64,000 nt of DNA, from NCBI RefSeq assembly GCF_902729445.1, contig NZ_CACVCE010000072.1, positions 1 to 64,000 on the forward strand, given 5' to 3'. Every line of letters begins with the position of its first letter. Positions within the stretch are counted from its first letter, which is position 1. This DNA comes from Magnetospirillum sp902729445. Lineage in GTDB: Bacteria; Pseudomonadota; Alphaproteobacteria; Rhodospirillales; Magnetospirillaceae. The notes below the pieces were generated by a model, which did not search any database, was not told where the DNA came from, and saw only the letters and a list, made by a program, of their open reading frames with translations. Position numbers and translations under genes: made by a program. Of the stretch, positions 58,237 through 64,000 are shown one piece after another.

Positions 58237-58841
58237 GTCCTTTCGTTACGAATGGCGGTCGCCGAGGCCGGATGCAAGCGGGTGTGCAGGAACACCCAGG
58301 CCGGCGGCCGCTTTGTCACCAGCCCGCGAGACCGGGCGTCGGGCAGGCGATAGGGCCCGAACCGTCGCGCCGCCTTGGCGGAACTGGAATTCCAAGAATA
58401 GGGAGCGCGGGCCAGAATCGCAACCGGCACCGCCTGGAACAATTTCGGCCAGCGCGCCCAGCGGCTGACCTGGACCAGATTGTCGGCCCCCATCAGCCAG
58501 ACGAACGCGGCCTGGCGAAAGCGCGTGCGCAAGGCGGCAAGCGTCGCCACCGTGACCCGGGTGCGCAAGAACCGCTCGATATCGGTGGCGATCAGGCGCG
58601 GATGGCCGCCGATCACCGCGCGGGCCGAGGCCAACCGATCGGCCAGCGCCGCCATGCCCGCCGCCGGCTTCAACGGATTTTGCGGACTGACCAGCAGCCA
58701 CACCTGATCGAGGCGCAGCAATTTCAGCGCCAGTTCGGCGACGTGACGGTGGCCGTCATGGGCCGGATTGAACGAACCGCCCAGCAAACCGATACGGGCA
58801 CGGCGCCCGTCGCCCCACGGATTGGGGGCGAAACGGCTCAT
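58227..58841 (-). CDS. nadD: Nicotinate-nucleotide adenylyltransferase NadD
   Basis: Adenylates nicotinate mononucleotide to deamido-NAD, the step after NadC. 204 residues. Motifs: 'IGLLGGSFNPAHDGHRHVAE' (the GxFxPxHxGH nucleotidyl-transferase signature), 'LLVSPQNPLKP', 'FVWLMGADNLVQVSRW', and the C-terminal 'ASATAIRNE' corresponding to the family's SSTxIR. It starts at ATG 58841 inside the proA stop (ATGA) and overlaps rsfS by 10 bases. With nadABC in the same window, four of the pathway's enzymes are encoded here but in two separate operons. Confidence 0.95.
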   Translation of the reverse strand: MSRFAPNPWGDGRRARIGLLGGSFNPAHDGHRHVAELALKLLRLDQVWLLVSPQNPLKPAAGMAALADRLASARAVIGGHPRLIATDIERFLRTRVTVATLAALRTRFRQAAFVWLMGADNLVQVSRWARWPKLFQAVPVAILARAPYSWNSSSAKAARRFGPYRLPDARSRGLVTKRPPAWVFLHTRLHPASATAIRNERTWP

Positions 58842-60100
58842 GACGGGCGCACCTGGCCGCTGCCCAGCACCTTGTACTTGAAGGTGCACAATTGCTCGAT
58901 GCCGACGGGGCCGCGCGCATGCATGCGGCCCGTCGAGATGCCGATCTCGGCGCCCATGCCGAACTCGCCGCCATCGGCGAACTGGGTCGAGGCGTTCCAG
59001 CAGACGATGGCCGAATCGCAGCAATTCAGGAAGGCCTCGGCGGCGTCGGGGTCCTCGGTGACGATGGCCTCGGTGTGCTGGCTGCCATAGGTGTTGATGT
59101 GGTCGATGGCGGCCTGGACCCCATCGACCACCCTGACCGAGATGATCTTGTCCAGATATTCGGTGCGCCAATCTTCCTCGGTGGCGGCGACGACGCGGTC
59201 ATCGACCTCTTGCGTCAGCCCGTCGCCCCGGACCTCGCAGCCGGCGGCCAGCAGGTCCGACACCAGAAGCGCCAGGCCGGTCGAGGCCAGGCGGCGATCG
59301 ACCAGCAGCGTCTCGGTCGAGCCGCAGATGCCGGTGCGGCGCATCTTGGCGTTCAGCACCACGGACCGGGCCATCTCGATGTCGGCGGCGCCATCGACAT
59401 AGGTGTGGCAGATGCCCTCCAGATGCTGGAACAGCGGCACCTTGCTTTCTTCCCGCACGCGGGCCACCAGGCTTTTGCCGCCCCGGGGCACGATGACGTC
59501 GATGAAATCGGTCATGGTCAGCATCTCGCCCACCGCCGCGCGGTCGGTGGTCGGCACCATCTGCACGCTATTGGCCGGCAGGCCGGCGTCCGTGATGCCC
59601 TGGGCCAGCGCCGCCATGATGGCGTGCGAGGAATGGAAGCTTTCCGAGCCGCCACGCAAGATGGCGGCATTGCCCGACTTCAGGCACAGGCCGGCGGCGT
59701 CGGCGGTGACGTTGGGCCGGCTTTCATAGATGATGCCGATGACCCCCAAGGGCACGGCGACCCGCTGGATGCGCAGGCCGTTGGGCCGGGTCCAGTCGGC
59801 CAGCACGCGCCCGACCGGGTCGGGCAGTTGGGCGATATCCTCCAGCCCCCTGGCCATGGCCTGGATGCGCTTGTCGTCCAGCATCAGGCGGTCGAGCATG
59901 GCATCGCTGAGGCCCTTGGCCCGGCCGGCCTCCATGTCGCGCCCGTTGGCCGCCTTGATGGTGTCGGCCTGGGCGCGCAGGTGGGCGGCGGCGGCCTTCA
60001 GCGCGTCGTTCCGGGCCTGATCCGGCGTCAGCGCCAGCACCCGGCCGGCGGCGCGGGCGGCATGGCCCAGTTCGGTCATCAGGGAATGGATCTCGGTCAT
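58838..60100 (-). CDS. proA: Gamma-glutamyl phosphate reductase ProA
   Basis: Second step of proline synthesis: NADPH-dependent reduction of glutamyl 5-phosphate to glutamate semialdehyde. 420 residues from ATG 60100 (MTEIHSLMTELGHAARAAGR) with AAGG upstream. Motifs: 'IYESRPNVTADAAGLCLKSGNAAILRGGSE', 'DVIVPRGGKSLVARV', the catalytic-cysteine region 'RTGICGSTETLLVDR', and 'GGEFGMGAEIGISTGRMHARGPVG' near the end. It follows a small CcdA-like gene that separates it from proB by ~200 bp, and overlaps nadD by 4 bases. Confidence 0.97.
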   Translation of the reverse strand: MTEIHSLMTELGHAARAAGRVLALTPDQARNDALKAAAAHLRAQADTIKAANGRDMEAGRAKGLSDAMLDRLMLDDKRIQAMARGLEDIAQLPDPVGRVLADWTRPNGLRIQRVAVPLGVIGIIYESRPNVTADAAGLCLKSGNAAILRGGSESFHSSHAIMAALAQGITDAGLPANSVQMVPTTDRAAVGEMLTMTDFIDVIVPRGGKSLVARVREESKVPLFQHLEGICHTYVDGAADIEMARSVVLNAKMRRTGICGSTETLLVDRRLASTGLALLVSDLLAAGCEVRGDGLTQEVDDRVVAATEEDWRTEYLDKIISVRVVDGVQAAIDHINTYGSQHTEAIVTEDPDAAEAFLNCCDSAIVCWNASTQFADGGEFGMGAEIGISTGRMHARGPVGIEQLCTFKYKVLGSGQVRPS

Positions 60101-60116
60101 GGTCGCACCCTTGGGG

Positions 60117-60296
60117 TCAGAACTGGCGAAAGCGGGCCAACGGCAGCCCGTAGCGAGCGACATAGGCATTCGACGACAACAGTGCCTCACGGTTGTCTTC
60201 CTGCCAGCGGCGGCTGTCCTGCTCCGGGGGCAAGGTCCGCCCGGCATCGACCTCGCCGTCACGCTCGGGAACCAAAGACGTCATGGCTGGAACCAT
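60117..60296 (-). CDS. Orphan CcdA-family antitoxin-like small protein
   Basis: A 59-residue frame in the 198-bp gap between proB and proA. Its ATG (60296) lies two bases after the proB stop, with GGAGGGG of the proB 3' end as ribosome site; an internal ATG at 60284 gives 55 residues. The C-terminal half reads SRRWQEDNREALLSSNAYV then ARYGLPLARFRQF. This matches the toxin-binding tail of CcdA antitoxins (RW..EN..A....N.....G.....R.F). The N-terminal half (VPERDGEVDAGRTLPPEQ) is short and has no clear ribbon-helix-helix DNA-binding domain. No CcdB-like gene is adjacent. It may be a solitary antitoxin, an anti-addiction decoy for a CcdB elsewhere, or a domesticated protein. Confidence 0.72.
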   Translation of the reverse strand: MVPAMTSLVPERDGEVDAGRTLPPEQDSRRWQEDNREALLSSNAYVARYGLPLARFRQF

Positions 60297-60298
60297 CG

Positions 60299-61429
60299 CT
60301 ACCCCTCCATCACCAGATCGTCGCGGTGGATCAGTTCATCGCGGCCGTGCCAGCCCAGGATCGTCTCGATATCGGCCGATTTGTGGCCGATGATGCGCGC
60401 CGCGTCGGCGGAATCATAGGCCGCCAGGCCGCGCGCCAGCACCCGGCCGCTCGAATCGACCACCTGGACGCAATCGCCCTGGCGGAACTCGCCGTCGATG
60501 GCCACCACCCCGGCCGGCAGCAGGCTTTTGCCGCTCGCCAAGGCGCGCACCGCACCGGCATCCAGGGTCAGCCGACCGACCGGATTCATCGAGCCGAAGA
60601 TCCATTGCTTGCGGGCGGTCCGCGCCCCGGTGGTGGGGATGAACCAGCTGGCCATGGCGCCGGCTTCCAGCGCCGCCAACGGATGCAACGGGTCGCCCTT
60701 GCAGATGGCCATGCGGCAGCCGGCCGACAGGCAGATCTTGGCGGCCGCCAGCTTGGTGACCATGCCGCCCGAGCCGTAACCGGTGCCGGGGTCGCCGGCC
60801 ATGGCCTCGATCTCGGGGGTGATGTCGTCGATCACCGGCAGGTGGCGGGCGGTCGGGTCCTTGCGGGGATCGGCGGTGTAAAGCCCGTCGATGTCGGAAA
60901 ACAGCACCAAGGCGTCGGAACCCGTCATCTGGGCGACGCGGGCGGCCAGGCGGTCATTGTCGCCGAAGCGGATTTCCGCCGTCGCCACGGTGTCGTTCTC
61001 GTTGATCACCGGCACCGCGCCCAGCCGCAACAGGGTTTCCAGCGTCGAGCGGGCGTTGAGGTAACGCTGGCGATCCTCGGAATCGTCCAGGGTCAGCAGC
61101 ACCTGGGCGACGGTGACGCCGTGCTTGGCCAAGGCTTCCTGATAGGCGTGGGCCAGACGGATCTGGCCGGTGGCGGCGGCGGCCTGCTTTTCTTCCAGCC
61201 GGAGCGGCGGCGTCAGGTTCAGATGGCGCCGACCGACGGCGACGGCGCCCGACGACACCAAGATCACCTCTTGGCCGCGCGCCCGCACCCGGGCGACGTC
61301 GTCGCACAGGCTTTCCAGCCAGGCGCGGCGGATATGGCCGGTGGCGGCATCGACCAGCAGCGACGAGCCGATCTTGACGATCAGCCGCCGGGACTCAGCG
61401 ATCGGATTGTTCGTCCTCGTCCCCGTCAT
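60299..61429 (-). CDS. proB: Glutamate 5-kinase ProB
   Basis: First step of proline synthesis, the usual target of proline feedback inhibition. 376 residues from ATG 61429 (MTGTRTNNPIAESRRLIVKIGSSLLVD). Amino-acid kinase domain with 'VKIGSSLLVD', 'ILVSSGAVAVGRRHL', 'VPVINENDTVATAEIRFGDNDRLAARVA' and 'LVLFSDIDGLYTADPR'. C-terminal PUA domain ~285-376 ('GRLTLDAGAVRALASGKSLLPAGVVAIDGEF...VQVVDSSGRVLARGLAAY'). Its start overlaps the end of obgE by 35 bases; the start codon is a choice, and ATG 61456 is possible but less like the family. Confidence 0.95.
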   Translation of the reverse strand: MTGTRTNNPIAESRRLIVKIGSSLLVDAATGHIRRAWLESLCDDVARVRARGQEVILVSSGAVAVGRRHLNLTPPLRLEEKQAAAATGQIRLAHAYQEALAKHGVTVAQVLLTLDDSEDRQRYLNARSTLETLLRLGAVPVINENDTVATAEIRFGDNDRLAARVAQMTGSDALVLFSDIDGLYTADPRKDPTARHLPVIDDITPEIEAMAGDPGTGYGSGGMVTKLAAAKICLSAGCRMAICKGDPLHPLAALEAGAMASWFIPTTGARTARKQWIFGSMNPVGRLTLDAGAVRALASGKSLLPAGVVAIDGEFRQGDCVQVVDSSGRVLARGLAAYDSADAARIIGHKSADIETILGWHGRDELIHRDDLVMEG

Positions 61430-62609
61430 CGCCCTGTTCCTGTTCGAGGTCCCCATCGTCTTCCGACTCGTCGTCGTACCAGATCCATTCGCCATCGGGG
61501 CCATAATACCCGTCGTCGAACTCGGATTCGGCGTCCTTCATGCGGCGATAGAAGCCTTCATTGCCGCGCTTGGCGACGCCGATCGCCGCCGAGGCCGCGA
61601 CGATGCCCGGCTCGGCTTCCTTGGCGTCGCGGATATGGGTGAACAACGCGCCCAGAATCTCTTTCAGGCCGATGCCGGCGACGCCGGACAGCGGATAGAC
61701 CTTGTGGCCGCAGGCCGCTTCCAGGGCGGCCAGCTTGTCCTTGATCTCGTCGGCGACGATGGCGTCGCACTTGTTCAAGGCCACCACCTCGGGCTTCTCG
61801 TCAAGCCCGCCGCCATAGGCCCGCAATTCCTCGCGCACGATGCGATAGGATTCGGCGACGTCGTCGGCGGTGCCGTCGATCAGGTGCAGCAGGACGCGGC
61901 AGCGCTCGATGTGGCCAAGGAAGCGGTCGCCGATGCCGGCGCCTTCATGGGCGCCCTCGATCAGGCCGGGAATGTCGGCCAGCACGAACTCGTCGCCCGA
62001 CAGATAGACCACGCCCAGATTGGGATGCAGCGTGGTGAAGGGATAATCGGCGATCTTCGGGCGCGCCCGGGTGACGGCGGCCAAAAAGGTCGACTTGCCG
62101 GCATTGGGCAGACCGACCAATCCAGCGTCGGCGATCATCTTGAGCTTCAGCCAGATCCACATTTCCTGGCCGGGCCAGCCGACATCGGCGCGGCGCGGCG
62201 CCTGGTTGGTGCTGGTCTTGTAATGCAGATTGCCGAAACCGCCGTCGCCGCCCCGCAGCAGGACGACGCGGGTGCCGGCCTCGGTCATGTCGGCCAGCAC
62301 CACGTCCTTGTCCTCGGCCAGCAGCTGGGTGCCGACCGGCACCTTCAGGACCACGTCGGCCCCCTTGCCGCCGGTGCAGTTGCGGCCCTGGCCGTGATGG
62401 CCCTTGGCCGCCTTGAAATGCTGCTGGTAGCGATAATCGATCAGGGTGTTGAGATTATCGACGCATTCGATGATCACGTCGCCGCCGCGCCCGCCGTCGC
62501 CGCCGTCGGGACCGCCGAACTCGATGTGCTTTTCGCGCCGAAACGACACCGCACCGGCGCCGCCATCACCGCTTTTGACGAAAATCTTGGCCTGATCGAG
62601 GAACTTCAT
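61395..62609 (-). CDS. obgE: GTPase ObgE/CgtA
   Basis: Essential GTPase linked to 50S assembly and stringent response. 404 residues with GAGGCG ribosome site. Obg glycine-rich domain 1-158 ('KSGDGGAGAVSFRREKHIEFGGPDGGDGGRGGDV'); GTPase domain with G1 'GLPNAGKST', G3 'DIPGLIEGA' and G4 'NKCD'. The C-terminal 75 residues are unusually acidic: 'ESEDDGDLEQEQGDDGDEDEQSDR' is typical of alphaproteobacterial Obg tails rather than the ordered C-terminal OCT domain. It begins the compact minus-strand unit obgE-proB-ccdA-like-proA-nadD-rsfS-rlmH. Confidence 0.97.
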   Translation of the reverse strand: MKFLDQAKIFVKSGDGGAGAVSFRREKHIEFGGPDGGDGGRGGDVIIECVDNLNTLIDYRYQQHFKAAKGHHGQGRNCTGGKGADVVLKVPVGTQLLAEDKDVVLADMTEAGTRVVLLRGGDGGFGNLHYKTSTNQAPRRADVGWPGQEMWIWLKLKMIADAGLVGLPNAGKSTFLAAVTRARPKIADYPFTTLHPNLGVVYLSGDEFVLADIPGLIEGAHEGAGIGDRFLGHIERCRVLLHLIDGTADDVAESYRIVREELRAYGGGLDEKPEVVALNKCDAIVADEIKDKLAALEAACGHKVYPLSGVAGIGLKEILGALFTHIRDAKEAEPGIVAASAAIGVAKRGNEGFYRRMKDAESEFDDGYYGPDGEWIWYDDESEDDGDLEQEQGDDGDEDEQSDR

Positions 62610-62769
62610 TTTATATCGCCTCAGTCGCCGGGCGCCGCCTCCGGCGGCTTGGCTTTCGCTCGCTTACGCTCGCTCCATTGTACTGCCTGCCCCGGACGTC
62701 CGTGGAAACGCGAAAAGGGGAACGGCGGACCGTTCCCCTTCGCGCAATCCATAACCGGGAAACGGCTGA
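62610..62769. other. rpmA-obgE gap with hairpin and GAGCGAGCG repeats
   Basis: 160 bp without a convincing gene. It holds the rpmA terminator (separate entry), a perfect GCCGCC-TCC-GGCGGC hairpin (62634-62648) and, on the minus strand, short iterations GAGCGAGCG-TAAGCGAGCG (62653-62677). The latter look like dispersed intergenic repeat fragments. The obgE promoter probably lies here but is not recognisable. Confidence 0.45.
62713..62740 (-). terminator. Rho-independent terminator after rpmA
   Basis: Stem GGGGAACGG (62717-62725) with CCGTTCCCC (62730-62738), 4-base loop, 9 perfect pairs. On the minus strand it is followed by TTTT (62716-62713), and AA precedes it. It separates rplU-rpmA from obgE. 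Confidence 0.85.
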
Positions 62770-63036
62770 TTATTCAGCGGCTTCCGGCAGCGGAGCGATG
62801 TCGATGAAGGTGCGCTCGCCGCGATGGCGGAAGGTCACCTTGCCGACGCCGGTCGCGAACAAGGTGTGATCCTTGCCGATGCCGACATTGACGCCCGGAT
62901 AGAACTTGGTGCCGCGCTGACGGACGATGATGTTGCCCGGCACGACGATCTCGCCGCCGAACTTCTTGACGCCCAGTCGCTGGCCCGCGGAATCGCGGCC
63001 GTTGCGGGACGAACCACCAGCCTTTTTATGAGCCAT
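62770..63036 (-). CDS. rpmA: 50S ribosomal protein L27
   Basis: 88 residues, normal length. 'MAHKKAGGSSRNGRDSAGQRLGVKKFGGEIVVPGNIIVRQRGTKFYPG' is the invariant N-terminal part that reaches the peptidyl-transferase centre. There is no cleavable N-terminal extension of the Firmicutes type. It follows rplU by 23 bp and ends before a strong terminator. Confidence 0.99.
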   Translation of the reverse strand: MAHKKAGGSSRNGRDSAGQRLGVKKFGGEIVVPGNIIVRQRGTKFYPGVNVGIGKDHTLFATGVGKVTFRHRGERTFIDIAPLPEAAE

Positions 63037-63059
63037 GGGTCTTCTCCTTGCCTTACCGC

Positions 63060-63362
63060 TTAACCGGCGGTGATGTCGGTGATGCGCAGGATGGTGATGT
63101 CCTGGCGGTGGCCGTTCTTGCGGCGCGAGCTCTGGCGGCGGCGCTTCTTGAAGACGATCAGCTTGGGGCCGCGCGCCTGGGCGACGACCTGGGCGGTGAC
63201 GGTGGCGCCGGCGACCAGCGGAGCGCCGATCTTGTCGCCCACCATGAGCACCTGGTCGAGCACCACCTGGGCACCCTCATCGCCAGCCAGCTTCTCGACG
63301 CGAATCACGTCGTCCTTGGCCACCTTGTACTGCTTACCGCCGGTCTGGATGACTGCGAACAT
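63060..63362 (-). CDS. rplU: 50S ribosomal protein L21
   Basis: 100 residues: 'MFAVIQTGGKQYKVAKDDVIRVEKLAGDEG', 'VLMVGDK', 'KLIVFKKRRRQSSRRKNGHRQDITILRITDI', all hallmark L21. First gene of the rplU-rpmA operon, with a consensus-like promoter at 63426-63453 and TAGGA about eleven bases before the start. Confidence 0.99.
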   Translation of the reverse strand: MFAVIQTGGKQYKVAKDDVIRVEKLAGDEGAQVVLDQVLMVGDKIGAPLVAGATVTAQVVAQARGPKLIVFKKRRRQSSRRKNGHRQDITILRITDITAG

Positions 63363-63390
63363 CGGTTTGTCCTACGCAAAAATGAACTTG

Positions 63391-63415
63391 CGCGCCAAGG
63401 GATAAGCCCGGCGCG
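63391..63415 (-). other. Leader hairpin of rplU mRNA
   Basis: CGCGCC (63391-63396) and GGCGCG (63410-63415) can pair around a 13-base loop within the ~57-base rplU leader. Ribosomal-protein leaders often carry autoregulatory structures, but nothing here identifies a known one. Confidence 0.3.
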
Positions 63416-63425
63416 AGAGGGCGCA

Positions 63426-63453
63426 ACTATACTCAGGCCCTTCCAAGAGTCAA
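63426..63453 (-). promoter_or_regulatory. Sigma-70-type promoter of rplU-rpmA
   Basis: On the minus strand TTGACT (63453-63448) and TATAGT (63431-63426) are separated by 16 bases, each differing from consensus at one position. Transcription would start near 63419, giving a leader of about 57 bases to rplU. This is the best promoter match I find in the window and suits a ribosomal protein operon. Confidence 0.8.
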
Positions 63454-63456
63454 GCG

Positions 63457-63945
63457 TCACAAATCCCGTTCCAATTCGCGCATCAGGAAGCGCGGCATGT
63501 CGGCGATGAAGGCGGTCAGACGTGTCACCACGTCGGGGGTGAAGAAGAACGCGGCGCGCGCATGGAAGAACACGAATCCCGATATTTGGTGACCGCGGAC
63601 CATCGGCACGGTCAGCGCCGACAGATAGCCGGCGCCGCGCAACGCCCCCAGATAATCGGCGTCGGGATCGGAATAGTCGCGCAGGTCGCCGATGGTGCGG
63701 GCCTGGCCGTCACGGGCGGCGGCCGCCAGCAGCGGGGTGTCGCGCAAATCCCATTGGTAACGGTCGAGGATGGTATGCGGTTCGCCGACCTGGGCGAATG
63801 CGGCCGCCATTGACGTGCCGGAATCGTAGACCGCCATCGACACCCGGCACAAGGTGGCGTCGCCGGTCAAACGCTGCGCCTGCGCCAGGGCCGCCTCCAG
63901 CAGCCACGTCACGCGCGCCTCGCGCTTTGTCGTCGACCTCAGCAC
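63457..63945 (-). CDS. GAF-domain protein
   Basis: 162 residues from GTG 63945 with a GGAGG site about 6-8 bases upstream; the frame stays open to the window edge, so a longer start outside is possible. One GAF-type sensor domain: a helix 'WLLEAALAQAQRLTGDATLCRVSMAVYDSG', strands with 'TPLLAAAARDGQARTIGDLRDYSDPDADYLGALRGAGYLSALTVPMVRGHQISGFVFFHAR', ending in a helix 'DVVTRLTAFIADMPRFLMRELERDL'. No output domain, so it is either a stand-alone sensor or a partner of the gene beyond the window. The rplU promoter begins four bases after its stop. Confidence 0.75.
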   Translation of the reverse strand: MLRSTTKREARVTWLLEAALAQAQRLTGDATLCRVSMAVYDSGTSMAAAFAQVGEPHTILDRYQWDLRDTPLLAAAARDGQARTIGDLRDYSDPDADYLGALRGAGYLSALTVPMVRGHQISGFVFFHARAAFFFTPDVVTRLTAFIADMPRFLMRELERDL

Positions 63946-64000
63946 ACAGTTCCTCCACCACCGCGTTACGCACAGATAGCAGCGCAGCCCGCGCGACGGA

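Noticed and set aside
58892..61642. Plus-strand frame of 916 codons opposite proA/proB
   Set aside because: Mirror of the pro genes; no recognisable domain.

Overview
The window is high-GC DNA with tightly overlapping genes. The housekeeping genes (nadA-nadC-nadB, mutL, obgE-proB-proA-nadD-rsfS-rlmH, rplU-rpmA) and their arrangement suggest an alphaproteobacterium, most likely of the Rhodospirillales (Magnetospirillum-like). That placement is inferred from gene order and protein character; no rRNA is present to confirm it. About 69% of the window is one reading frame.

Layout. Positions 1-4458 (minus strand) hold an NAD de novo operon, nadA-nadC-nadB, followed by a cyclic-nucleotide-binding-domain protein and a small exported protein. 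Next come a stand-alone receiver domain (plus), a possible glycosyltransferase and mutL (minus). Positions 7762-51660 (minus) hold one gene for a protein of about 14,632 residues. It reads as a type I-secreted giant adhesin. From the N terminus it has: a LapA/BapA-like start and FecR-like domain, a serralysin-type metalloprotease domain with intact zinc motif and Met-turn, a calcium-loop segment, about 2,300 residues of alanine-rich helix, cadherin/Ig-like repeats, RTX blocks, five predicted seven-bladed beta-propellers, fifteen LamG-like domains, a beta-solenoid region, and a short RTX/type I secretion C terminus. No type I exporter is in the window.

Divergent from the giant gene (plus strand) are an exported SUMF1/formylglycine-generating-enzyme-fold protein without the catalytic cysteines, and a regulator that joins a Fur-like winged helix to an ArsR-like one behind a Fur-box-like palindrome. 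Then follow a receiver-domain protein, a membrane diguanylate cyclase (Cache-HAMP-PAS-GGDEF) and a polytopic membrane protein. The rest (minus strand) is a compact unit, obgE-proB-(ccdA-like)-proA-nadD-rsfS-rlmH, preceded by rplU-rpmA with a clear sigma-70-type promoter. A 59-residue CcdA-like antitoxin frame sits between proB and proA without a toxin gene.

How they may work together: the giant protein is the accessory centrepiece. The nearby diguanylate cyclase and receiver proteins could link it to c-di-GMP signalling, as for LapA-type adhesins, but this is inference from proximity only.
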